NCBI GenBank assembly: GCA_002422795.1
Contig: DITJ01000100.1
Span: 1-14,115, forward strand
Origin: Alphaproteobacteria bacterium UBA6187
GTDB lineage: Bacteria > Pseudomonadota > Alphaproteobacteria > Rickettsiales > UBA6187
DNA length: 14,115 nt
Direction of reading: 5' to 3'
A program made the translations under genes and the position numbers. The notes below the pieces were generated by a model. The model did not search any database, had not been told where the DNA came from, and worked only from the letters and a program-made list of their open reading frames with translations. How positions within the stretch are numbered: the stretch's first letter is position 1; each line of letters starts with the position of its first letter. Positions 1-6,456 of the stretch are shown here, piece by piece.

Positions 1-443
1 ACTACATCAGAATACATCTGGATAAAACGGCGGTAACTATCATATGCGAAGCGTTCATTATTGCTTTTTTCAGCCAGGCCCTTAACTGTTTCATCGTTAA
101 GGCCAAGATTAAGCACCGTATCCATCATGCCGGGCATTGAAGCGCGGGCGCCAGAGCGAACAGAAACCAATAATGGGTTTTTCTTATCACCTAATTTAGA
201 ACCAATGGTGCTTTCAATCTGGGCTAGTGCAGCTTCAACCTGCCTTTCAAGCTCTGCCGGGTATTTCCTGCCATTATCATAATAAGCGGTACATACTTCT
301 GTTGTGATTGTAAAACCTGGAGGAACCGGAAGTCCAAGTGTGCACATCTCCGCAAGATTAGAGCCCTTGCCACCTAGAAGATTTCTCATTGTTGTGTTGC
401 CTTCGGCAGAACCGTCACCAAAACCATATACCCATTTATTCAT
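1..443 (-). CDS. ppdK: Pyruvate phosphate dikinase, N-terminal part (gene runs off the window)
   Basis: PpdK interconverts pyruvate + ATP + Pi and PEP + AMP + PPi in the cytoplasm. About 147 residues are visible, all from the N-terminal nucleotide-binding domain. The protein begins MNKWVYGFGDGSAEGN, the usual start of the family, followed by GGKGSNLAEM (residues ~24-33), LPVPPGFTITT, and the conserved stretch SVRSGARASMPGMMDTVLNLG (two overlapping parts, residues ~96-116). The rest, including the phospho-His and PEP-binding domains, lies beyond base 1. The start is uncertain. ATG at 443 gives the family-typical N-terminus, while an in-frame ATG at 458 adds MGVVS and has a weak AAGG upstream. 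The gene diverges from the ftsB-like gene. The assignment rests on strong motif recognition; only completeness is unknown. Confidence 0.95.
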   Translation of the reverse strand, partial: MNKWVYGFGDGSAEGNTTMRNLLGGKGSNLAEMCTLGLPVPPGFTITTEVCTAYYDNGRKYPAELERQVEAALAQIESTIGSKLGDKKNPLLVSVRSGARASMPGMMDTVLNLGLNDETVKGLAEKSNNERFAYDSYRRFIQMYSDV

Positions 444-693
444 AGAAACGACACCCATTAGGAATTGCCTTGAATTTATAGTGAAAATTATGTCCGGCTT
501 TTTAAGCTATATTTGCTTTTTTAGCAAGTAGAAAAACAGGGGATGCCCCAACCGGGATTTGTTGCCAGTTTTATTTTAATAGTATGAAAAGGCTGTAAAT
601 TCAATCTTCACAGGATAATTTATGATAATTTAACTTGTTAGAAGTATGTATTTCATTTATTTATAATACATATAATCTATAAAATATGTGCAT

Positions 694-999
694 ATGTTAA
701 ATAAAGTAAGTTTCAAGTTAAATAATATAATACCAACACTTTTGTTTGTGGTGGTTTTGTTATATTTTTCATATCACGCTATAAGTGGGGAGCGGGGCCT
801 GCTTGCCTTAATCCAGCTTTCCCAGAAAATTGAACAGGCGCGACTGGAACTGGATATAGTACATGCACAACGACTTAAATATGAACGCAATGTAAAACTA
901 CTGCGTGATGACTCACTGGATCTTGACCTTCTCGACGAACAAGCCCGCCGCCTGCTTGGCTATGCGGAAAAGGACGAGAAAGTTTATAATTTGGAGTAA
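694..999 (+). CDS. ftsB: FtsB/DivIC-family septum formation initiator
   Basis: A small bitopic membrane protein of 101 residues from ATG 694. A GTG two codons earlier (688) is also possible; neither has a clear Shine-Dalgarno. Layout: a short basic N-terminus, one membrane segment at about residues 10-32 (IIPTLLFVVVLLYFSYHAI), then a charged, heptad-like coiled coil (QLSQKIEQARLELDIVHAQR) and a C-terminal LDLLDEQARRLLGYA, which matches the DivIC/FtsB ending 'DxLdExARrxLgya'. In known systems FtsB bridges FtsL and FtsQ in the divisome and faces the periplasm. In many alphaproteobacteria the gene precedes pdhA, but here it converges on gapR instead. Family assignment is firm; the exact role is inferred from the family. 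Confidence 0.85.
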   Translation: MLNKVSFKLNNIIPTLLFVVVLLYFSYHAISGERGLLALIQLSQKIEQARLELDIVHAQRLKYERNVKLLRDDSLDLDLLDEQARRLLGYAEKDEKVYNLE

Positions 1000-1034
1000 T
1001 TCCACTCCTTAAAAATAACTCCATAGATTATACG

Positions 1035-1087
1035 AGTGTAAGTCATCAGTGCAAGTACAAGTATTGCTTGCACTAATAACTTACACT
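1035..1087. terminator. Long two-part hairpin between convergent genes, likely bidirectional terminator
   Basis: AGTGTAAGT (1035-1043) pairs perfectly with ACTTACACT (1079-1087). Inside it AGTGCAAG (1048-1055) pairs with CTTGCACT (1067-1074), with a 4-nt internal loop on each side and an 11-nt apical loop. It sits exactly between the stops of the ftsB-like gene and gapR. There is no clean T-tract, so a repeat-derived or RNA-stability hairpin is an alternative. Confidence 0.55.
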
Positions 1088-1102
1088 TGCACTATAATTC
1101 CT

Positions 1103-1381
1103 TTAAGCTACTTTCTCATCTTCGCCGCTAATTTCAGGCAACATACCCATTGCGCGCTTATAGGTATCTAGTAGATATTCTTCTTCTTCCAGGTCTGCCT
1201 GGTCTTTTTTACGCAATTTTATAATTGTGCGCATAGTTGCTGCATCAAAACCAGTGCCTTTTGCTTCAGCAAATACTTCCTTAATATCTTCTGCTATAGT
1301 CTTTTTTTCTTCCTCAAGCCTTTCTATTCTTTCAATAAATTGCTTTAAATGCTCGGCGGAAAGCCCATCAAAGAATGCCAT
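1103..1381 (-). CDS. gapR: GapR-like nucleoid protein (DUF2312)
   Basis: A 92-aa protein matching the DUF2312/GapR family throughout: LKQFIERIERLEEEKKTIAEDI, KEVFAEAKGTGFDAATMRTIIKLRKKD, then an acidic EEEEYLLDTYKRAMG helix (motifs overlap and run through residues ~13-80). In Caulobacter, GapR is a dimeric or tetrameric clamp that binds overtwisted AT-rich DNA ahead of replication forks and stimulates gyrase and topoisomerase IV; the same role is inferred here. The start is supported by a purine-rich AGGGAG sequence upstream on the minus strand. The family is essentially alphaproteobacterial, so this gene is a main taxonomic clue for the window. The N-terminus (MAFFDGLSAEH) is short compared with Caulobacter GapR, and a short acidic tail (EISGEDEKVA) extends past the core. 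Confidence 0.92.
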   Translation of the reverse strand: MAFFDGLSAEHLKQFIERIERLEEEKKTIAEDIKEVFAEAKGTGFDAATMRTIIKLRKKDQADLEEEEYLLDTYKRAMGMLPEISGEDEKVA

Positions 1382-1439
1382 ATCCCTATCTCCCTTTAGT
1401 TATAATATTTGCGTTAATAGCATTTTTATGAAATTTATG

Positions 1440-1575
1440 AAACCTTATTCTTACAAATTTTTTTATTCATAGAACGTCTACACTTCTGCAATTGCACTGA
1501 TATAGACTTACATGAGGATTTGAGGACGGACGTGACGACGAAATCACCAAAAAAATACCGTTATGCAGAGGTCTT
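1440..1575. repeat. Decayed dispersed repeat (MITE-like), copy 1; rest of 1382-1834 without genes
   Basis: The right end (TTATGCAGAGGTCT, 1561-1574), read in reverse, is AGACCTCTGCATAA. It matches 13 of 14 bases of AGACGTCTGCATAA at 14048, and both are followed 5-6 bases later by a run of seven T. Further left, ATTTTTTT-ATTCATAGAACG resembles ATTTTTTT-GAGTGAGTTCTAGGAACG of the copy at 14048, which suggests 1440-1575 is a whole but decayed element. The left boundary is approximate. I see no coding sequence between 1382 and 1834. Confidence 0.5.
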
Positions 1576-1762
1576 GAACTGAAATACGCATACACAGGGA
1601 GGTTGGTTAGCTGACGCATTTATGTTTATAAAAGCAGATACAAAAAAATATTTTTATAAAAAATGATTTTACAGTTGTGAATGTTGTAACTTATCCTTAT
1701 AAGTGACATTCCACTTGGGAGTATAGTGTTTTCGCTTTTTAGGCAATGCTAGGAAATTGAGG

Positions 1763-1787
1763 TGATATATAGTATAATCATATATCA
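1763..1787. promoter_or_regulatory. Palindrome around a TATAAT box upstream of the tRNA
   Basis: TGATATAT (1763-1770) and ATATATCA (1780-1787) are perfect inverted arms around AGTATAATC, which contains TATAAT at 1773-1778. It lies about 50 bp before tRNA-Cys and could be its -10 region or an operator, but no good -35 stands 16-18 bp upstream. A small 6-bp hairpin (TTCCTA-AAA-TAGGAA) lies between it and the tRNA. Confidence 0.3.
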
Positions 1788-1834
1788 GCCGATGATTGAC
1801 GAATAATTCCTAAAATAGGAAATCCTATAGTTTA

Positions 1835-1909
1835 GGCCGGGTAGCAAAGTGGTAATGCAGGGGACTGCAAATCCCCTATTCCGGAGTTCGATTCTCCGCC
1901 CGGCCTCCA
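1835..1909 (+). tRNA. tRNA-Cys (anticodon GCA), CCA encoded
   Basis: A full cloverleaf can be read. The acceptor GGCCGGG (1835-1841) pairs with CCCGGCC (1899-1905). The D arm is GCAAAGTGGTAATGC. The anticodon stem GGGGA (1860-1864) pairs with TCCCC (1872-1876) around CTGCAAA, giving anticodon GCA at 1867-1869. The T arm CGGAG-TTCGATT-CTCCG follows, then discriminator T at 1906 and an encoded CCA at 1907-1909. A run of six T follows at about 1920. Confidence 0.97.
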
Positions 1910-2301
1910 GTTTCCAGAGTTTTTTCATTGTCCTGCGGGACACTGGTGGGACACTCAAGAATAAAAAAGCCGCAAGGAAAACTGGGGTTTTTGCAGGGGC
2001 AACTCTAAACCTGCCGCACTAGAAGTCGCCCCTTTCTCTCTCTATCTGTTAGGGTTTTCTCTAAAGCTCTGAACCTGCCCGCGAATTAGTTCAGAGATTG
2101 GAACGCCTGTAAGAATCAATACTTTGATGGTTTTGTAAAAAACCCACGAGTTCGAAAAGCATAATGCACCGCTTGTGAGATTCGAACTTTGACGCGATGT
2201 TAAGAGGCCTACACGCCTGCCTTGCCAATTATCAATGCACTGCTTCCACATAGTGCTAACCTGTATGTTATTCTATATCCTTAACTAAATAATAAGATTT
2301 T

Positions 2302-2420
2302 CCCACTCACCCTAGCCCAATGGAAGATGGAATATATAGGTACATCACTCCTACGCTAGGTTTAGGGCGTGGCACCTGTGAGCCCCCTCCCCCTCGGGGA
2401 TAGGGTTAGGGTGAGGGGTG
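2302..2420. repeat. REP-like imperfect inverted repeat
   Basis: CTCACCCTAGCCC (2306-2318) is the inverted partner, 12 of 13 bases, of GGGTTAGGGTGAG (2403-2415). A GC-rich inner hairpin (CCCCTCGGGG) lies at about 2391-2400. The CCCTAACCCTA core recurs at 11833-11843 in the intergenic region beside sodB, so it belongs to a dispersed family in this genome. Confidence 0.55.
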
Positions 2421-2478
2421 CAAAAATATATAATCCTTATTAATATGCAAAAGATATGGGGTTGGTATTATTTATCTT

Positions 2479-2493
2479 TGTTAACAGAGCCTA
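2479..2493 (+). repeat. 15-bp direct repeat, left copy (flank of kinase cluster)
   Basis: TGTTAACAGAGCCTA occurs here, just before the first kinase gene, and again at 7860-7874, just after the third. It contains the palindrome GTTAAC. It could be an insertion-boundary repeat or a shared upstream regulatory motif. Confidence 0.45.
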
Positions 2494-2514
2494 AGAACTT
2501 AGAAATCATTCACT

Positions 2515-4872
2515 TTGTACATATCACCTAAAGTGGCAATATTATCAAGCCGCAAGAACAGCGAACAAATTAATATCCTGAAAAACATGGGAAGTGGCGT
2601 GATAACCAGAAATATAGATTTTCCAACTCCAAATTACCAGATGCTGTTTGAATCAGTGCCTGGCCGTTATCTGGCAATTGCAAATGATTTTACTGTTATT
2701 GCGGCAAGTGATGCTTACTTAAGAGAGAGAGCTAAGAACCGCGATGAAGTGGAAGGCCATAAAGTATTTGGGGTATTCTCGGAAGAAAAAAATGAAGTTT
2801 CTGAATTAAAGGATTCTTTAGAAAAAGTTATAAAGAACCATATTGCTGATTCCATGCCTTTAAAGCAAACAATAAAAATGGAAAATGGCCTTGCTAAGGA
2901 ATATTGCTGGAAACGTACTAATTTCCCTATAATGGATAGCCAGGGAAATGTTGTTTCCATAATTCACTGCATGGAAGACGTTACCGCAGAAATGAATTTC
3001 TTTTCCAGAAAAAAGAAAGCAGAAAATTCGGCCATATTCCTAAAAAACATTATCAACCACGTGGCAGACCCAATATTTGTTAAGGATAAGCAACATCGCT
3101 GGATAGATGGCAATACGGCTTTTATAAAATTAATGGGAAAGCCTGAAAATGAAATATTCGGAAAAAATGATTACGACTTTTTTCCTAAAGAACAGGCAGA
3201 GATATTCTGGGAAAAAGATGAGGAAGTATTCAAGACTTCCTTAGAAAATATAAATATTGAATCCCTAACCGACATAAATGGCGAAACACATATTTTATCA
3301 ACAAAAAAAACCTGTTTCCAGGATCCTGAAGGCGATCCGATTTTAGTAGGCATTATACGTGATATTACTGAAATTACACATATGCAGGAGCAATTAAAGG
3401 AAAGCGGTCATGCTTATTTACGCGGAATAATAGATAATTCCCTTGATGCTATTATCACAATGGACCAGCAAGGGTTAGTTACAGAATGGAACAGGCAGGC
3501 AGAAATTATTTTCGGCTGGTCTTACCAAGAAGCTGTTGGGCAGAAATTAGCGGAAATGATTATACCTCCTGAATACCGCAAAGAACATTATGCGGGAATA
3601 CAACGATTATTAAAAGACGGCACCGCCCCAATACTTAACAAGCGAATTGAATTAACCGGGCTTAACCGAAATGGCAATATTTTTCCAATTGAATTATCAG
3701 TAACGGCACAAAAGCAATTGGATAGTTATTATTTCACCGCATTTGTACGTGATATTACATTACGCAAACAAATTGAAAGATTCAAAGGCCTGCTTGCTGC
3801 AATTGTTGAATCCACTGATGACGCCATAATAAGTAGGGCCCTGGACAACCACATAACTTCATGGAACATTGGGGCTACAAAATTATTTGGATTTAAAGCT
3901 GAAGAAATTATCGGGCAGGATTTCTATATACTTATTCCAGAAGAATTATGGGAAGAAGAAAAAGATATCATAGAGAAAGTGCGCCGGGGAATTCCTGTTA
4001 AAAATTTCGAAACGAGGCGCCTGCATAAAGATGGGCATCTTATAGATGTATCACTCACCGCATCCCCAATTTATGATAATACAGGAAAAATAACAGGATA
4101 TTCAAAATTAGTGCGGGATATCACAGAACAAAAAAAAACAGAGATGCAGATAATAGATTATACTGCTGCATTAGAACGCAGCAATAAGGAGCTGGATGAT
4201 TTTGCCTATATAGCATCACATGATTTAAAAGAACCATTGCGCGGTATAAATAATTACTCACAATTCTTACTAGAAGATAACCAAGATAAGCTGGATAAAG
4301 AAAGTGTGCAGCGTTTAGAACGGCTGGTATATTTAAGCAAGCGCATGGAAAGACTTATAAATGATTTACTATATTTCTCACGTCTTGGTCGGCAGGAATT
4401 AGCTATCCAGCCTACAGATATTAATATGATTATTAAAGATATTGAAATCACTTTGGAAATATTTCTTAAAGAAAATAATGCAAAAATTCTTATACCAAAA
4501 CCCCTGCCTGTAATAACTTGCGATAAGGTCAAGATAACCGAAGCATTCCATAATCTTATTACTAATGCGGTAAAATATAATGATAATACAGAAAAAATTA
4601 TAGAAATAGGATTTTTAAATAAATCAACATCCAAAGAAAAAACGGAAATACGCAATGTATTTTATGTTAAGGATAATGGCCGTGGTATCCCAGATAAATT
4701 TTATAATGAAATTTTTCGGATATTCAAACGCCTGCAAAGCTCTAAAGACGAAGAAGGCAGTGGTGTTGGTTTAACTTTTATAAAAAAAATAATTGAACGT
4801 CATGGTGGAAAAATCTGGCTGGAATCTAAGTTAAAGGAAGGCACAATTTTTTATTTTACATTGGAAAAATAA
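2515..4872 (+). CDS. Soluble multi-PAS sensor histidine kinase (4 PAS, HisKA, HATPase)
   Basis: A 785-aa protein without signal peptide or membrane segments, so a cytoplasmic sensor. Four PAS-type domains lie at roughly residues 40-160 (YQMLFESVPGRYLAI), 172-295, 299-415 and 422-545; the last three each end near a '(V/I)RDIT' signature typical of the PAS C-terminus. Then comes HisKA with the phospho-acceptor H569 in ASHDLKEPLRG, and HATPase_c with the N box HNLITNAVKY (N684), G1 DNGRGIP (720-726), F box IFRIFKRL and G2 GSGVGL (748-753). All catalytic motifs look intact; the SHDLKEPLR type is like bacteriophytochrome-class kinases. No receiver domain is present. The start is uncertain: TTG 2515, GTG 2533 and ATG 2587 are all in frame and none has a clear Shine-Dalgarno; ATG 2587 would still keep PAS1. 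Ligand unknown. The next two genes are also kinases. Confidence 0.88.
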   Translation: MYISPKVAILSSRKNSEQINILKNMGSGVITRNIDFPTPNYQMLFESVPGRYLAIANDFTVIAASDAYLRERAKNRDEVEGHKVFGVFSEEKNEVSELKDSLEKVIKNHIADSMPLKQTIKMENGLAKEYCWKRTNFPIMDSQGNVVSIIHCMEDVTAEMNFFSRKKKAENSAIFLKNIINHVADPIFVKDKQHRWIDGNTAFIKLMGKPENEIFGKNDYDFFPKEQAEIFWEKDEEVFKTSLENINIESLTDINGETHILSTKKTCFQDPEGDPILVGIIRDITEITHMQEQLKESGHAYLRGIIDNSLDAIITMDQQGLVTEWNRQAEIIFGWSYQEAVGQKLAEMIIPPEYRKEHYAGIQRLLKDGTAPILNKRIELTGLNRNGNIFPIELSVTAQKQLDSYYFTAFVRDITLRKQIERFKGLLAAIVESTDDAIISRALDNHITSWNIGATKLFGFKAEEIIGQDFYILIPEELWEEEKDIIEKVRRGIPVKNFETRRLHKDGHLIDVSLTASPIYDNTGKITGYSKLVRDITEQKKTEMQIIDYTAALERSNKELDDFAYIASHDLKEPLRGINNYSQFLLEDNQDKLDKESVQRLERLVYLSKRMERLINDLLYFSRLGRQELAIQPTDINMIIKDIEITLEIFLKENNAKILIPKPLPVITCDKVKITEAFHNLITNAVKYNDNTEKIIEIGFLNKSTSKEKTEIRNVFYVKDNGRGIPDKFYNEIFRIFKRLQSSKDEEGSGVGLTFIKKIIERHGGKIWLESKLKEGTIFYFTLEK

Positions 4873-4903
4873 GGCAATGCTCAACCATTCAAACCTGACG
4901 CTA

Positions 4904-5033
4904 TATTAAATTAACTTAAGAATGCCTCGTCATTCCCCGAGTTTTTTCTTCAAAAACTATAGGGGAATCCAGTTTGAATCAGAATGAGTATATAGGGCCA
5001 TGACGAAACGGAGTATTCTTAAATTAATATATT
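4904..5033. repeat. Nested palindromic intergenic element
   Basis: The inner hairpin is ATTCCCC (4932-4938) with GGGGAAT (4962-4968), enclosing AGTTTTT (4940-4946) with AAAAACT (4952-4958). The outer arms are TTAAGAAT (4916-4923) and ATTCTTAA (5015-5022), with CGTCAT and ATGACG also matched; weaker AT-rich similarity continues outward. The CGTCATTCCC...GGGAATCCAG pattern resembles a widespread bacterial intergenic palindrome family. It lies between the first and second kinase genes and could end transcription or stabilise mRNA. Confidence 0.6.
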
Positions 5034-5114
5034 AAAACCTGATTTTGATGGGTTAATTAAAGCAATTAATAAACTTAGATTGGTTTAAAATTGTCTTTTT
5101 AACGAAGGAAGATA

Positions 5115-6296
5115 ATGATGGCTAACGCAATTAATATATTGGTGATTGATGATAGCCCTGATGACAGGGCATTATATCGCCACACATTACAAAACAAGAA
5201 TTATCAAATACTTGAAACAAGTGATGGTAAGGAAGGGTTAAAAGAATTGGAGACAAAGAATCCTGATTGCGTACTTCTTGATTATTCAATGCCGGGTGAA
5301 ACAGGTGTTGAAGTGCTCCGCGAGATACGCGTTAAACATCCGTTCACTCCGGTGGTAATGCTAACCGGGCATGGTGATATCATGGTAGCAGTTGAGGCTA
5401 TGAAAGCAGGTGCGCAGGATTATCTGCCGAAAGACGATATTGTGGACGGTGAATTATCTAAATTGATACTTCACGCCATCGAAAAAATGGAGCTTCTTAA
5501 GCAGATACATGTCCATAATGAAGAATTAAGAAAAATCAATTTCAGGCTTAAAGCAGCTAATAAAGCAGCTGAGGCAGCAGCCAGGGCAAAAAATGACTTT
5601 ATGGCTAATATGAGCCATGAAATCAGAACCCCGATGAACGGCATTATAAGTATGGCGGAGTTATTACTGACTACCGACTTAAGCCCGCAACAGGAAAAAT
5701 ATGCCAGTATAATATATTCTTCCAGTAAGATATTGCTGGATTTGGTTAATGATATATTGGATTTTTCAAAAATCGAGGCTAACGAGCTGTCGCTCCATAA
5801 TGAACCTGTAGATATAAAAAATATAATACCTGGAATAATCGAGATTCTTGAGAATTCCGCCAAAGAAAATAATGTTAAAGTAACATGGGATTTAAAGAAT
5901 GATATAGCTTTAATATTCGCCGATCCAATAAGGTTACGCCAGCTTATACTTAACCTTATGAGCAATGCTGTAAAATTCACTAAAGATGGCAGCGTAACAC
6001 TAAGTGTGCAGCAGGTTGGTAATAAGCTTAATAACCAGATAAATAAAAAAACATGCACGTTACGCTTTGAAATCCAGGATACAGGTATTGGAATTTCAAA
6101 AGATAAACATGAGTATATATTTAAGAAATTTACACAGATAGATGCCTCTTCAACAAGGCAATATGGCGGAAGCGGGCTTGGGTTATCAATATGCAAAAAA
6201 CTTATAGACCTGATGGGTGGAAAAATTGGTGTTATAAGTGAACTTGGCAAAGGGTCCACATTCTGGTTTGAAGTTACTTTTGCTGTGTGTGGTTGA
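5115..6296 (+). CDS. Hybrid histidine kinase, REC-HisKA-HATPase order
   Basis: A 393-aa cytoplasmic protein. The N-terminal receiver domain has the acidic pair D12/D13 (VIDDSPDD), phospho-acceptor D56 (LLDYSMP), T84 (MLTGHGD) and K106. A helical linker rich in Ala and Glu (residues ~120-160) leads to HisKA with H168 in ANMSHEIRTPMNG, then HATPase_c with the N box LILNLMSNAVKFT, G1 DTGIGIS, F box FKKFTQID and G2 GGSGLGLSI, all intact. Start ATG 5115 has GAAGGAAG upstream; ATG 5118 is a minor alternative. A receiver in front of the kinase suggests that phosphorylation by another kinase, perhaps the upstream PAS kinase, tunes its activity; this is inference. Its kinase core closely resembles that of the next gene, indicating duplication. 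Confidence 0.92.
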   Translation: MMANAINILVIDDSPDDRALYRHTLQNKNYQILETSDGKEGLKELETKNPDCVLLDYSMPGETGVEVLREIRVKHPFTPVVMLTGHGDIMVAVEAMKAGAQDYLPKDDIVDGELSKLILHAIEKMELLKQIHVHNEELRKINFRLKAANKAAEAAARAKNDFMANMSHEIRTPMNGIISMAELLLTTDLSPQQEKYASIIYSSSKILLDLVNDILDFSKIEANELSLHNEPVDIKNIIPGIIEILENSAKENNVKVTWDLKNDIALIFADPIRLRQLILNLMSNAVKFTKDGSVTLSVQQVGNKLNNQINKKTCTLRFEIQDTGIGISKDKHEYIFKKFTQIDASSTRQYGGSGLGLSICKKLIDLMGGKIGVISELGKGSTFWFEVTFAVCG

Positions 6297-6311
6297 TATG
6301 ACCATGGCAAC

Positions 6312-6421
6312 GTCATCGCGATGAGTGGAGTGCAACGACTACGAAGAAGCGATCCATAGCGAAAGAGAAGAAAAGATGGATTGCCACGTCATGCTCGCTG
6401 CGCTCGATTCCTCGCAATGAC
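6312..6421. repeat. Long imperfect palindrome (46-bp arms)
   Basis: Arm 6312-6357 starts GTCATCGCGATGAG and ends GCGATCCAT. The reverse complement of 6376-6421 starts GTCATTGCGAGGAA and ends GCAATCCAT. My ungapped hand alignment gives 33 of 46 identities, and several mismatches would allow G-U pairing in RNA. The GTCATTGCGAGGA...GGCAATCCAT theme matches a palindromic repeat family common in bacterial intergenic regions. It fills the gap between the second and third kinases, ending 35 bp before the third start. Confidence 0.7.
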
Positions 6422-6456
6422 ACAAGATTACACAATTAAACTAAACGGAGGTTATA

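Larger units (their letters stand above)
1910..2514. other. About 600 bp after the tRNA with no convincing gene
   Basis: The only open frame of any length (69 codons, minus strand, 2042-2251) shows no family motif and no start signal, so I do not call it. The stretch holds a twice-repeated GGGACACT (about 1937-1955), a hairpin-like GCAAGGAAAAC/GTTTTTGC segment (about 1969-1990), an 8-bp inverted repeat AGTTCGAA/TTCGAACT (2149-2156, 2181-2188) and the REP-like repeat at 2302-2420. It may be debris of an element once integrated at the tRNA, but no integrase remains. Confidence 0.5.

Noticed and set aside
61..531. Plus-strand frames opposite ppdK
   Set aside because: Antisense shadows of the conserved PpdK N-terminus.
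1757..1778. TTGAGG...TATAAT as a tRNA-Cys promoter
   Set aside because: The spacer is only 10 bp, too short for a sigma70 promoter.
2161..2243. Possible second tRNA on the minus strand (TTCGAAT loop, TGCATTG/CGGTGCA ends can pair)
   Set aside because: The T stem does not pair and the arms are wrongly spaced; at best a decayed tRNA-like remnant.
2042..2251. 69-codon minus-strand frame after the tRNA
   Set aside because: No recognisable motif or ribosome site, and an odd composition; it lies in repeat-rich noncoding DNA.
4254..4655. 133-codon minus-strand frame opposite the PAS kinase
   Set aside because: Antisense shadow of the HisKA/HATPase region.
5471..6316. 281-codon minus-strand frame opposite the REC-HK gene
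   Set aside because: A shadow of a well-supported kinase gene; the Ser/Leu/Ile-rich translation shows no independent motif.
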